Shown: piece by piece, positions 11,901 to 25,700 of the stretch | How the letters are laid out: the number at the start of each line of letters is the position of its first letter | Position numbering within the stretch: position 1 is the stretch's first letter | Source of the DNA: Neelides folsomi | Lineage: Eukaryota; Arthropoda; Collembola; Neelipleona; Neelidae | DNA length: 64,000 bases | Reading direction: 5' to 3' | Assembly: GCA_034687125.1 (NCBI GenBank) | Contig: JAQGBZ010000023.1 | Coordinates: 186,001-250,000, forward strand | Notes under the pieces: generated by a model | The model's database searches: none | Told to the model about the DNA's origin: nothing | The model's input: the letters and a program-made list of their open reading frames with translations, nothing else | Position numbers and translations under genes: made by a program

Positions 11901-14900
11901 CTGCACTCCGAGTCTTCAGGTATTATGATAAAACTTTATGGAGGAATTGGAGGAGAATAAGCCGCTTTAAATCTTTAAATTCAACATTTGCCCATTCATT
12001 TGTGAGTAATAAATGAACTTAAGGAGAGCAAAGCGTTTATAATGGAAATAGCGGTTAAATAAAACTATGTAGTAGTATAGTAGAAAAGACATTTATGTAC
12101 TTTTGAAAGTACAAATAAATTAAAAATTATTTAGTAAATTGGCTAAATGTTACGGTTTTGACGTTATATGACCAAACTCGCTAACTTATTCTTTTGTGCA
12201 TTTATAATTAATTTATGGTCTTTATATTTCATTTCAGTCGCCAGAAGCATGCCTTGTTTTCGCTTTAGAAATAAGAGAAGCGAGTTCTGGAATTCTCCGG
12301 GGAGATCTCCGTCTGGGTCACAAATTGGATTACAACAAACGATCGCTCTACCAATTCATCTTGACTGCCAATGTAAGTTTTCTTTGTTACAACTCAAGTT
12401 TTATCACAATTTCCTTTCTATTTTATTATCAACTTTAACATGTTTTATGACTTTCATGTCTTGTAAAAGTAGACGAGAATTTAAGTTAAATGTCATTTAT
12501 TCGTTATATTATATACCTCCTCTATGCATTGTGTCATTGATAAATAATTTAATATAACTTAAAGGCAAGATGGTTTAGTGATTCATTTAGTATTAAAATT
12601 AAGTTGTATTTATAACATTTTTAAACTACACAAATTAGAATTGACTAGAGAGTAATGTAAGATAGTTAGATGGTTAAAAGATAAGGAAAAGTTAAAGGAA
12701 AAGTCTTAAATTCAATAAGAAAGGTATTGGTATGAGATATTTGAGCGTGAGATAAGGATTCGTTTTATCCCCGTCTCCTTTCTTGGCATCAAACTCCCAT
12801 ACTTTAACATAATCAATTTGCATGGCCGCTCGATCTCCTTCCCACGAAGGATACCAAAGGTCTTTCGCTTTCCAAAAATCCGCAAAAGCCTGCAATTACA
12901 AATTCACAAAGTTGGTATTTATTTAAATTTCAACTTTCAAAATACCGTTGTTGAGTTTTTCAGCCATGGTTTTGCATACGTCCCAAATGCACTATCAGGG
13001 AAAAAAGATCCTCCAACAGCAACGTTCATTCCCAAATAAAACTAGAATGGAAAATAACGAAATTATTATTAATATTAACTAATTAAACTGAGATTTTACT
13101 TTTTGATCAAATGGTGCCATTTTCTTGTTTGTTGTCGCATTTTGATTTTCCCAAATATTGGTTATATTCCCGAATTTTCCAACTTCGGGAAATCCACCTT
13201 TTGGCACATCAATTTTTCCAATCTCATAGTCATCCAATGAGAATTTAATATAATCTATCGACATTAAAATAAAGTACAATTTGAGTTTCTTTTAGAAAAT
13301 ACTCTACAATACATAATGTATTATTTTCATGGTCTGCATTGAATCTAAATTATAAATATCTTTAGTAAAATAAAATTATATAAAAATAAATAATATGGAA
13401 TATTTTCCTTTGATTTAACCAAAGATGTTTAGGTTGTTATTAAAATATAAGCTTTTATAACCCGTTGTCCATTCAAGCTGATAGCGATGAAATTCCGTAT
13501 CAAATCCTCTCGACACGTTTCCATTCGTCTTTGTATAATTTTTGAAAAGGACGTGTCGATAGCCATCAAGTGTACGGTTCATACCAAAGTGAACCGTTGC
13601 TGCCATCAAGTTGGATCCAATGCTCACGTGGCCCGTATTTTGATGTTCATACAGCTCACGGTTTCCACGCAATTCCGCAATGTCAATTTCTCCGGATCGA
13701 GGCCAAGTTCCATATACAGATCCCTCAGGGAGCATCCAAAGAGCTTCACATTTTGATATTATTTTTAAATGTAATGAAAGGACCGTCATTTGTACAAACC
13801 TGGCCAAGTCCAATCCGCTGAAGGCATTTTTGCTCGAATCTCCACTTTTCCATATTTAAAAGAAAACGTTCCTTTTGTTCTTAATCGAGCAGAAACTGTT
13901 GGATTGATCATATTAGTGGCATTCCCTGTTTTCTCACAACAGGTAGGACAGTTTCCGAACTCGTTCGTACAACTAAAAAACCATTTGATATTACCTAATG
14001 GAAGATAATAGTTAAGATGTGATATCTATGAGTTAATAAACATGTAAAATTGAGAGTGACAAATCCAACTTTTCAAGTTTCACAGTTCCGCTGGTAAGAA
14101 ACTCTTCGCCAAATACATCTGCCGTTAGAGTTGGTTTGATAAATAAAGTCCCATTTTTCACATAGCTGTTCAATCTGCTGTTGTTGTAGATTTGAAATTC
14201 CCCAATCTGGATTTGGTTCACGCATGAAATTAGTCAAAAAATTACCTTTAAATCGGACAAAAATGTCTTACCCCTCCTCCATTGATGTTGATTTCATGAT
14301 GCCAAAGGGAAGTATTGAAAATGTGAAAATCTTCATTTAAAATTAATTTGGGAAACTTATTGGATTCACCAAAAATTAATTGGACGTGGAGTAAAAATCC
14401 GATAATCCAAACTAATAAATGCATGATGCATTAAAATATTAATTTTGCAATTTTTAATTTATGCAAAATCAATCACAATAAATACCAACAATACATTTAA
14501 ATATATAAATTTATATTTGGGGAAAATATCTTAGGAACCTATCGGAAGACAAAGTTTATAAAGGAAGTTTCAGTGAGAGTTACAATGTTTGAATGGTTCG
14601 ATTAAGATCGTTGAGAGTTTGAAGAGCTGGAGAAGTTTAAAGGGCTCAAGGAGCATAAGAACGTGTTGAATTGAACGGGAGGTTAATCAATTTGACAAAT
14701 TGCGTAATTTCCAATCCATGAAGGCGACATATGAATAATTAATCCCAAATTTCATTCTTCGCCACTATTTTCATCACTTAATCCTTTTATATGGACATCG
14801 CCCATGTTTATAAGTTTATATAGACTAATGTGATTTTGAAGGTGGCCCGTGAGCCGGAATCCTTTCGCGTTCAATTTATGTGTCAATCCTTATCCATGTT

Positions 14901-17900
14901 GTGTTTTAAATTGAATACTTGTTAAAACTTAATTTCTTTGTGATTGAGTATGCTTAAACATTTGTTAAACGGTTTGTGAACAGACACAAGTTTACCTTTG
15001 TTATTATTTGTCTATCTAACATGTCTTGATGATTATATGTATTTAGGTATATCTGAAATGATAATAAGAAAGCTTTAAGTATGTTGAGTTAACCTGTGGC
15101 ATTATGGCAAGGGTTCGTTCGAGTTAAATAAAATCAAGCAATGAAAATTTTATAAAGTAGGGAATAAATGGGACAGCCATGATTTTAATGGTTTGAAAGG
15201 ACAAAAAAGTTCCACAACCTATGATAATGATAATAGTGAAGATTAGAGTTGAATGCTCTTTTGAGTGGAGTCGATGGGTTAAGATGAGGGAAACTGGGAC
15301 AATGCGATATCTTCATTCCTCATCTCTCAATTCCATCAGTCGAATCTTCATCTTACCTTCCAAATGTAGATCATCCTCCTACACCATTTGGGCCAGTTTA
15401 ATTATACGCTTCTATAAATCTCTCTCACGCTTCATCGCTCTCTCTCAATTCATATTAATATTTTTATTCGAACCTCGCACTTCAAATACAATTTAGTTCT
15501 GCATGAATTATATTAATGTTATAAAATATGCTCATTTATGCATAAAGTTTAATGATGCTGAACACGAAAATGTTTAGTTTGTATCTAACCATATTATATC
15601 ATCTACATATAAGTTGTATTACATAATATGCCGTTTTATACCTTATTTTGATTTATGATAATTTTTTCATATTAAACATTGCCAATTGCCACAGACAATA
15701 TCTCTACTTTTTATTATGTTTTAGGATGGAGAACATTCGAGTTCAGCAGAAGTTTTGATCCGAGTCAAAGATGTCCAAAACAGTCCACCGATTTTCACTG
15801 GGCCAATGTCAGGGAGAGTGAGCGAAGACACTCCGGTTGGATCTCTCATTATGGTTCTACAAGCAAGAGATGGAGATCTTGGACGGCCAAGGCCCATTAG
15901 AATGTCTTTGCTTACAAGTAATTATAATTAATTGCTTGAATAAATAATTCTAATTAATTTCTAAATCTATGTACTTTATATATGTAATTCCTAAACATTT
16001 AATTTTTATTTAGATCCCGGAGATTCTTTCCAACTTGATGGTAAAACGGGGCATTTAACCACCACGAGACCTTTAGACCGAGAAATCCTCGGAAGCTACT
16101 TAAACTTGGAAGTTAAAGCAGTGGAAGTTCCCAAAAGCGAAGAGTTTGAAGCGCTAACGAATTCTGACGACTTCGACCTGCTTACAACTCACGCAAACGT
16201 TACGATCCTCATTAATGATGTGAACGACTTTGCCCCCAAGTTCAACCAAAAAGAGTTCTTTACATCTCTGCATGAAAACACAGCACATGGGACTCCTTTA
16301 CAGGATTTGGATATTCAAGTCACGGATTTGGACTCTGTAAGTTATCAATTAAATGTTGATTCCTTAATCAAAACACAAACTCATGATTGTTGAAATCTTA
16401 AAGATAAACATATTCCTAAGTAGCTATAAATGTCTTGAAAATGAGTTTGAACTTAAACTTGTGGTTTTAGGGAGCATTTGCTGATTTCACTCTGAGAATT
16501 GAAGGCCCATTGAGTGACTTATTTGACATTGAACCAAAAAGAGCTTCTGGAAATGCAAAGCCGGTGATTCGAGTGAAGAAATCATTTGATTATGAAAATC
16601 CCAACGAAAGAAAATTCCTTATTCTGGTAAATAAACTCAATATTTTCGATTGTATTTTAGGGAGTTTATAAACTTTATGGATAACTGTCATTATTCTGAA
16701 GTCTTATTTTTAAATGTTTTCAGATTGTTGCTCAAAATGAAGAAGAACCAGGCCTTTTCTCTACGTGCACAATTTCCGTCGCGGTTATTGATGAGAATGA
16801 CAACAGGTAATACCATGAGCAATTGAATTTGAAAATCAAATTGATATCAATTTCTAATTGAATGCTATAATACCAAATAGACCGAAATTTGCGAAAGACG
16901 TATTCAGTATCTCTGTACCAGAAAATTTGGAACCAGGAGTAAGAATTGGTTCTATTGTCGCTACAGATCCAGATTCAAATGAGTTTGGAAATGACGGAAT
17001 TATTTACACCCTCGTGGGATCAGGAAACAAAAAGTAAATTAATTCATGACACACTTATGCATATCACATAGTACATTACTGTTTTTATCGTTTGTTATAA
17101 AGCTTAATCACAACAATGGGTAATTATCAAACTTGTTTTATTTAGGTTTTCAATTAATCAGAAGAATGGAGACATTTTCATAGCTGAATGTCAAAACGTG
17201 AACAATAACAATAATACAATTATGGCTCAAAGTTGTCTCGACTATGAAACACAAAAGACATACGATCTGCTTTACATGGTGAGCCAAAATGGAGATTTGC
17301 TTTAAAAATTTAATTGCAATGATAATTTTTAATTATATAATTAATGCTTCAATTACAGGCGAGTGACAATTACAAAAAAGAAGGTTTCATTCACTCAATT
17401 GTCCCATTGCAAATTCTATTAGAAGACAGCAATGATAACTCTCCCTATTTTGATAAAAAATTTACAAGATCGATCCTCGAGAATGCAATTCAATTTGAGC
17501 CAAGGTTTTTCATCACGGCCAAAGACCCTGACAAGACATCAGTCCTTTCTTACAACATTCTCAATTCCAATTCAATCCCATACTTCAAAGTTGATCCGAA
17601 TACTGGAGAACTCACAATTAAATCAAATATTCTCCCACCTGGAAATTACTCATTTGTTGTTGAAGCAAATGATAGTTTGTTTAAAACAACATCACCTGTT
17701 AATATCTTTGTTTCTGATATTAACAACCACGCTCCTGTCTTTGATGAAGACATCACTCGACATGTTGAAATGGGAAAACACGACGAAGTTGGAACTCTCA
17801 TCACATCCGTCACAGCCACTGACTCTGATCTTGAAGAAAATGGCCATGTTAGTTATAGTCTTGACAAAGGAGGGTATGGATACTTTGAAATAGACGAGGA

Positions 17901-20900
17901 ATCAGGTGCAGTAATCTTATCCAAAGAAATTGGAGATTCCGAGACTAAAAAGGAATTTCAACTTCTTGTGACTGCACAAGACAGTGGAGCGCCTCCTTTA
18001 AGGACGAGCACAACAATCACTGTAATTGTTGTTGATCCTTACGTCAAAATCCCACAAATATTTCCTAAAATTCAACGTGCACAAATTTCCGAATCTGCCA
18101 GAGTCGGTGAACTTGTGACAAAAATTTCTTTAAATACCTCTTCAGAGAGTGAAGAAGAAAATCAAGAATTGATTTACGAATTTATTATGCCAGTTGACGC
18201 AAGAAACCCTGATAATAAAATGGTAGATGACATTACTCTTTTCCAGAATTGGTTCAGGATTGACAACGAAGGAAGAGTCATTGTCACATCCCCATTGGAA
18301 AGAGATCTTGTAACCACAATAAGGTTCACAGTGATGGTCACTTCACCGAATGCAAAACCCGGAACAAGAAGCCTGGGAACATTAGTGTTGACAGTTTTCG
18401 AAGTTAATGATTTACCACCCAAGATTGAGGATATGGAAGTTGAAACCTACGAAGAACTTCCGATTGGAACAACTATTGTCAATTCTTATGCAGAGGATCC
18501 AGAAGGAGGCCAAATCTCAACTTATTTTATTCAAGAAGGGAAGGAATTTTTCACTATTGATAATAAAACTGGAGATATCAAAGTCGCTGGACGACTTGAT
18601 TTTGAAGATCGACCCATTGTGAACTTAACAGTAGTGGCAGTTGATTCAGGAGTTCCACAACTTTCTTCGACAGCTACAATCATGCTCACTTTACTCAACA
18701 TAAACGACAATACTCCAATTTTCAACCAGACTGAATATGTAGCTGAAGTGAAGGAACATTCTCAAGAAGGAACCATTGTCACAAGTGTTGCAGCGACGGA
18801 TCTTGATGGGGACGTTATATTTTATGAAATTGAACAAAGCGCGTTTTCATCAGCATTCAAAATTGATCGCTTGGGGCAAATCACTGTGACCAAAGAAGGA
18901 ACGATTGTTTTGGATAGAGAAATTCGAGAAGTTGTGAGTGTGACTGTAAAAGCGAAGGATTCTTCTAAGTCTGGAGCAAGAATTGGCTACAGTGTTGTAA
19001 GAGTTAATATCTTAGATGTGAATGACAACTGGCCTCATTTTAATGAAAAGAATTATCATGTGGTAGCTCATGCACCTTTGAGATCAGCTCAAGAATTGAT
19101 CAAACTGACGGCAAATGGAGGAGACACGGAAGAGACAGATTTCATAAGATACAAAATTGTATCTGGAAATGAGCTCGGAATATTCGAAGTTGACAAAAGC
19201 TCGGGAATTGTTAAGGCTGGAAGGGCTTTCGAAAAAAGTGGAGAATTCCGACTTGTTATTCAAGTAACGGATAAAGGAGAAGATTCAAAGAACGAGACTG
19301 AACATTTTGATAGGACTGGACTTTTTATTCAAATTCTACCTGGAAATTTTAAGAAACCCGAATTTTTATTCCCGAATAAAATTAATTCAACGCTCATTGC
19401 AATTGAGGTAAACTTACATTCAAATATATTTTTAATTTGTAGGTGTGAAATAGGAATGTCATGTTGCATGTGTAACTATTTAATAATATTTATGCATACT
19501 ACTTATATTTAAATAAATTTTTTTTTCAGTCGAATGAAGAGGAAATTAAATTGTTCAGTGGATCTGAAACTCATTCGAAGATCCTTGGACAATTGATGGC
19601 ATTTGACCCTGATGAAGGAGAAGCCGGAAAAATAAAATTCTACTTTAAAGAAAGCGATAATTTGGTCACTGAAACAGACGAATTCAAAGTTGAGACCGAC
19701 ACTGGGAAAATCCATCAAATCAGACCATTAGACAGAGAAAAGCAGAATAGATATTACGTGAGTTAAATTTTTAATATTCAAGACCAACTTAATGAAATAC
19801 AGTCGTAATAAGCTTTTAATGAACTGTTTTATCTTGTAGCTTGTAGTTGTTGCAAAGGATGGTGGAACTCCAGTTTCAACAGAAAATCAACAGCTTTTAA
19901 CAATTGAAGTTGAAGATATTGATGATCACCAACCAACCTTTGTTCAAAGATCTTATTCCTTTACAATCAAAGAAAACACACTAGAAAATACTTTCATAGG
20001 CCAAGTGAAGGCAGTTGATGCAGATGAAGGAAAATATGCTGAAATCTTTTACTTCTTGGTCTCTGAAGAAAAGAACAAATATATTAATCGAGATATCCGA
20101 GTTGAAATTAAGACTGGGATGATTCATTCTAATGCCATGCTCGATCGAGAACGAATCAACCATTACAGACTTTTCATTAGAGCTTCCTCAACGCCACTTC
20201 AAAATGTATTTAAATTATTTAAAATTCAATATTTGTTTAATATTTAAAAGATTTGAAACAAACTTTCGATTTTTTAATATGAAAAATGGTTAATTTTTAT
20301 TCAGAGATCCAGTGAAGTCGTGACTTTAGAAGAAGGTTTATCAGATTCATCCTTAGTTCTTGTAAATATTCAAGTTCTTGATGAAAATGACAATGGACCG
20401 AGATTCTCCAAGAAGCTTTATTATGCTGGCATTAATTCAGAAGCAGAGCCCGGCCGAGAAATCTTAACATTTGACTCAACGGACGTTGACCCTTCGAGCC
20501 AAAACTTTATTCAATATTCTCTCCTCGGAGCGAATTTGATTCTCGATGATTTTAAATCCGGAGGATCTGTTGTTCCATCTCCATTCCGAGTTGATTCTGG
20601 TTCTGGGCGACTTACAATTTCCCCAGCTGCAATGAGAGCCTACAGTGGAGGAAACAATCGTTTCATGGTGAAAGTTGGCGTTAAAGAAACCATCCCGCCT
20701 TATCATCATGATTCAACAAATGTTCAAGTTTGGGTTGTGGAGTCATCCCAAGAAGCAATTCTCACTGTTAAATCCCCACCTAACCAAATGCTCAAAGAGG
20801 AATTAATCAACATCCTTTCTAATGTTACCTCAAGTTTGGTCCTCATAAATAAACTCACGCCTCATCTTGCTGAAGACATGACTGTGAATAAAGAATGGAC

Positions 20901-21806
20901 GGATGTTTACGTTTCTTCCGTGGATAAACGCACTTCTCAAATTCTGCCAATTGGTCAATTTCTCCATTCGCTTGATGCGGGTCATGACAGTCTTCGACAA
21001 GCGGATTGTCCCATTGAACTTTACTCCGCCGTTCCTGCATTGGGAGCAACCGATCCAGATGGTGAATATTTTTTCAACGTGAGAGAGAATTTTGATTCGG
21101 CCTTTGCTGGTTTAATTGCTCTCGTTGCTCTTTTGTGCATGGCACTTGCTGCTATTTTGGCAGTTTGTTGCTGCATTACAAGAATGTAAGTTGACTTGAT
21201 TTAAAAATTAATTATTTAATGGTATTTTTATAAAATATAACTTGTTAATACTTAAATTAACAATGGTTAATTGTGATTTAAAGGAGATCTGACAAAGATG
21301 AAAAACAATTTGGAGGAATGAAATATCCATTACATTTTAATGGTACGGGAAGTATACCTGGGACACCTGCATTAGCCCGTAGTGGGTTAATTGGTCTTCA
21401 ACAACATCAACAACCTGACATGATTGAAGATTTAGCTACAGACAATCCGCTTTGGATTGACCAGTAAGATTTTCCCTTTACATGATTTTACTAAAAATTA
21501 AATTAGATTTACTACAATATTTTTTTGCATTATGATAAAAACATGAAAAATAACTAAAATTATTTTTTTAGTAAAATAAAGACTTATGAGGAACAAGAGC
21601 TGACGATGCAAGTGGCGAGCGAATTGGATCATTCCAATGGGAGCATTGATGATGGCATGAGTTTACGAAATGGCCATGGACTCATTCTCCCTCCTCCGAG
21701 ACAACAACAGTCACCGCAGTTCTCCCATGCTTACGCAACTCTTCATCCTCATCCAACTGATTACGACAATATTCTGGGAGAAGATACTCTCGCTGTTCAT
21801 CTCTAA
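8945..21806 (+). CDS. Cad87A: Cadherin-87A/prCAD-like cadherin, 17 exons, 1891 aa
   Basis: Type I membrane adhesion protein. Exons: 8945-9035, 10541-10749, 10895-11029, 11794-11919, 12238-12372, 15725-15917, 16014-16336, 16471-16626, 16724-16806, 16881-17033, 17146-17278, 17359-19407, 19530-19757, 19840-20205, 20305-21185, 21284-21463, 21572-21806. All junctions are GT/AG and keep frame (5676 nt). Exon 1 encodes a signal peptide (hydrophobic core IFFLLFISAYL). Thirteen EC linkers are visible, including DENDNPPQF, DENDNRPKF, DSNDNSPYF, NINDNTPIF, DVNDNWPHF and DENDNGPRF, giving 14 EC repeats with LDRE-type and DxD calcium motifs. One membrane segment (~1728-1751) is followed by a 140-residue tail with NPLWID and YEEQELTM. 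Architecture and length match the Cad87A/CDHR1-related group; the orthologue name is inferred. Exon 12 alone (2049 bp) spans about seven repeats. Exon 14 has a non-consensus GTATTT donor. A GH16 gene lies antisense in intron 5. Confidence 0.9.
9120..9782. mobile_element. Non-autonomous DNA transposon with ~200-bp TIRs, MULE-like
   Basis: The 663-bp element is flanked by a 9-bp direct repeat ATTTGACTG (9111-9119 and 9783-9791, extendable to ATTTGACTGG). Its ends are long imperfect inverted repeats: about 9120-9320 on the left mirrors about 9597-9782 on the right, including a near-identical stretch around GAATTCATACCCCTT. Termini begin GGG(G)T. Long TIRs, GGG termini and a 9-bp duplication fit Mutator-like (MULE) elements. 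The AT-rich spacer has no credible transposase, so it needs a partner in trans. Both arms carry repeated ATCTCGTA-type motifs. It sits in cadherin intron 1. Confidence 0.8.
12692..14424 (-). CDS. Glycoside hydrolase family 16, beta-1,3-glucanase-like (nested gene, ~414 aa)
   Basis: Secreted beta-glucan hydrolase or recognition protein, encoded wholly inside cadherin intron 5 on the opposite strand. Exons (minus): 14424-14272, 14206-~14061, 13972-13800, 13743-13420, 13254-13100, 13041-12946, 12889-12692. The start gives a signal peptide (MHLLVWIIGFLL). GGGIGEFQIYNNSRLNSYV matches the family N-terminal segment. Exon 3 has FKYGKVEIRAKMP and TWPALWMLP at its end. Exon 4 has the catalytic motif GEIDIAE (E~176, D~178, E~181), with both acidic catalytic residues intact. 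KMAPFDQ, NVAVGGSFF and IDYVKVWEF follow in the usual order. No N-terminal CBM39 is seen. The C-terminus ends in a hydrophobic stretch (YLIPIPFLLNL), perhaps a GPI signal. The exon 2 donor is uncertain: GTCACT at 14060 keeps frame but is weak. A TTTATT at 12496-12501 could serve as an AATAAA signal on this strand. Confidence 0.9.
14425..15724. other. Rest of cadherin intron 5, upstream of the nested GH16 gene
   Basis: No coding exon recognised. This ~1.3 kb is the only room inside the intron for the promoter of the antisense GH16 gene. It is AT-rich without a clear element that I can name. Confidence 0.5.
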
Positions 21807-22730
21807 ATTAACCTTATTCATTATTACATTATTAACTAAATACTTTTAATTGCTTGTCCTTTGACCATTTAGTACTTACACTTTGACTTTATGTACATTA
21901 TTATTAAGAATGTGTTGGTGAAGTTGGGTGAAGATTTGAATGCTCTTCTGCTAATTCTCATTATTGTTAAAGGAGTATGAAGACATATTATGTGTACATA
22001 AGTTTGTTTTAAATTGGTTGTGAAATGAATTTTAAAGTTAGTTAATTGTTAATTACAAATACAATAGATTGTAAATTTGGCTACTCCTTCGTATTCAATG
22101 CGAGTCATATCCTGAAATAACGAAACGTGTACCTCTAAATGTCTGCTTGTTAGTGCTACCCATGTATTACAATTTACAATTTTATAAATAAGTTAAATGT
22201 TAAAAAATGATACTAAGGATGTTAATTTGTTAATTGAATATTAAACATATTTTTATTAGCTCAATACATTAGATAACGATAAGAGTAAGGTATGCTTAGG
22301 TATATTGACTTGATACATCCCATGTTATTTATTTGTTAAACCAGTATATTTGGGAAATGGTGATTGAAATATGGGGAACATTATTTTAATGAATGACAAG
22401 ATTTTTTAAAAACCAATCAATTTTATAATCAGTATCGCAGAATAGCATGTAAAAAGAGTATTTTATTATGGATATTTATTTTCATTATTTTTGCTTTATA
22501 CGAATTAATAATTAGATAAACATATTTTAATATTTAAGATAAAATCAAATTGAAAATAGTTAAAATCATCATTATGTATAAAAATAATAGTGCCAAATAA
22601 ATAAATTAACTTTGATATTACCAATGTGTTAATATTCCATCATTATTTTACGCTTTAAATTAGGAGTTTATCCTTTTATTAGCCACTTATAATTAACAAT
22701 GTAATAAATATTAGAGAAATTTGATTGTGC
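21807..22730. other. Convergent 3' intergenic region (cadherin / PICK1)
   Basis: About 0.9 kb between the cadherin stop (plus) and the PICK1 stop (minus). It should contain both 3' UTRs. It is AT-rich with no coding signal. AATAAA repeats for the plus strand occur near 22595-22604, and one for the minus strand at 22675-22680. Confidence 0.6.
22675..22680 (-). terminator. Probable PICK1 polyadenylation signal
   Basis: TTTATT on the plus strand reads AATAAA on the minus strand, about 50 bp past the PICK1 stop codon. The hexamer is common in AT-rich DNA, so position is the main support. Confidence 0.45.
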
Positions 22731-25700
22731 TTAATCTTCCGCATTGTTTTCGTCTGGAGGAAGAATTTCAAACGAAGCGTCGTAAATGAACGCCGTGTCA
22801 GTAAGGTCAACTTCAACGGGGAACAAATTTTCATTCTCCATGCTCACATTGTGAATTTCTTCATAAAAGTCTGCAAGGCCTTTTGACAACTTTTGAAGTT
22901 GACTCGCCACGTCCTGAACGTGTTTGTTATCCAAAAGCTCCAGCTTCACTTGAACATCAGACCGAAGTTGGGAGAAACGCACACGAGCTTCTTGACGGCA
23001 ACGTAAAACAAGCCTATACCATAAAGATTTTTACCAGATTAATATTTTGATAGTTCTAATCTTTTAATGGAGTTTTCAAAATTATACATCTAAATAAGTT
23101 ATATCACCTGTATTCATAATTTCCAGTTTCTACTCTGTAAAGTGGTTCTTGAATAGAAGCATAGTTGAATTCTTCATCGTCCATTTCTTTCACTTTCAAA
23201 CAAAATGATAAATATTCAAACTTCGCATCTGCATATTTCCCTATGGTCAATTTCGTGTCAGGAATGGCTTTGTGCAAATAAGTTCCCAAATCTGATAGCA
23301 CCTGTAATATTAAATACATCACCATTTTATACTTTATATAATTTAAATATTTAAGTCACGTTTAAATTACATAATAATGCTTTTGATTAATTTATAAAGT
23401 TATTTTACAGGTTTCAACTGCTTAATCATTTCAACTCCACGAGTTTCAATCCTTCTGTGATAATCAGCAAATTGTGTGAAAGCAAGAGAAGCCCTTGGTT
23501 GAGGTTCGCGAACTCCAATTTGGGCAAATGTATCTCCAAAGATCTTGAGGACTCTACAAAGTTCCAAATAGGCTCTTAAAAGTCGACTTGTGTGTTCCAC
23601 AAGGCCGCGATACATCACTTCCGTTCTTTGAAGCTCGGTCAACTTCTTCACCAAGTTGTCATTGCAAAGTATAGCTCTTGAGAGTCCTAAAGCGTCCGCA
23701 GTTGATGAACTCATGTTCTCCACAAGACGATGTTTGACTTTCTTTAAAATAATGTCTAAACTTTTTCCTTGGGAAGCTTCAGCATGAAGTTTGTTGTAGT
23801 GGATTGTCACCTCGCCCTTAATATTATATTTACAAATCTAAATTAAATGTAGTAGAGTCTTACATATAATTATTTTATTATACTTACAAACAACATACAT
23901 GTTTTGGAAGTACATATACTTTATTTTGGAATGGGTAGAATTAAATATTATTAATAAAATACCTTAATAGCTTGAATCATTTTTGCTACTTCCACTTTGG
24001 TCTTTCCTTTGACGGAGACGTTGTTAACTCCAGTAATTTCATCTCCGCTCTGAAGGGTTCCTTCTTTTGAAGCAGGAGTGTTGTCAAATATTTGAACTAT
24101 GTAAAGACATGGACAATTTGGGGCTCCTCCTCCAATGCTAATTCCAATCATATTGGTTCCTTCATCTTTCGTAATCGTAACAACTCCAGAAGTCACCTTA
24201 AGACCCCTAAAAGATTAAACAATTTCATGTTTGAATGCCATTGAATTTCTTTAAAAAATATGGTTTACATAAGTAAATTATAGTGATATAATAAAAAAAA
24301 TATTTTATCTCTTTTAAATTGTAGTACATAATTGTTTATTAAATATAACAGTTTGTTAAAAATGAGGTTTCAAATGGTAAGTGGCTACGAATTAATTCCA
24401 TATAATTTAAAAAATACGTAAAATATAAAGGCTTATGTTAAAATTATAAAAAAATTACATTTTGTCTTCACAATTTTCAGGAAATTCATAATTAAAGTGT
24501 GAAATGTGAAAATTTCTACAATCATGATACATGATTAAAAATATATTTATGGCGTAGTAATATTTGAAAACGAAAATTATTATATGAAAGAAATGAGAAA
24601 AATGACTAGAAAAGGAAACAAGTACTGAAAGTATAATAAATGGTAATGTGAATTGTCTATGCTCGATAATTTGCTGGTTATTATATTTACCTACCTATTT
24701 GTATGCACATATTTATCTGCTCCAAGAAGGGTATATGTAATATACAATAATTCACTAATAAATATTTATGTAATACACATGCATTATAATTATATTTAAA
24801 TTACAAGAAGCAGCTGTTAAAATACAAAAGACGAGAAAAAATATTGTTAAAACTGTCTGAGCCAATTTCACTGCCTATATTTTATCATATGATAATGTAT
24901 TGTTTATTGCTTATTTTTTATTAAGACATGTACACTATGATACCTGTATTAAGTATATACCTAATGAGATTAAAATCCTATATATTATTTGTAGTAGGTA
25001 TATCTTATTGTGAGATATTCCACCATTATGACACTAACTTACTTAATAATTAGTATATTGAATTGGACTATAATACGTATAGATTAAATAAAAAAACAGA
25101 AAGCGAGAGAGACAGAGAAAAGGATTACAAAGAAGAAGGACTTGAGAAGGTGAGAGGAACTAAAAGAGTTTCTGCAGAATGAAGTTTAATATCATGCTCT
25201 AATGGACACTCCGAGACAACTTCCCTCTCCACTTCCTCTGAGGAAATTCCTGGCGTTTCGGCACTGTTGAGAGATACCAACGAGACGAACTTCTCCCTTC
25301 AACCAACCACACATTGTGGAATGAATGATTATTTTCATTTGCACTGATAAATATTTATGTAATGTTAGCTCGGTACAAAATTTGCAATTATATTATTTGG
25401 ATTGGATTGTAATTGAAGTAGTTGGGAGAAGTAAACCACAATAATGTATGTGTATTTACTTATTATAGTATGTATAAGTACCATATTAATAAGTATAGCA
25501 CATATTATAAGCCGAAATTATCCTACAGTTTTTGGACAACCAAACACAGAAAGCAGAAATTGTCAAAAATAAATAAAATTACATTCTGTTTTCCATTAAA
25601 GTAGGATGGTCAAACGGACGGATTGGTTCCATGAGACAATATTCATAATTATACTCACGGCGACTCATGCTCATTATTTACAACGATATAACTTGAATTC

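Noticed and set aside
17432-17893. 153-codon frame on the plus strand within the cadherin
   Set aside because: It is a shifted-frame shadow of the large cadherin exon 17359-19407.
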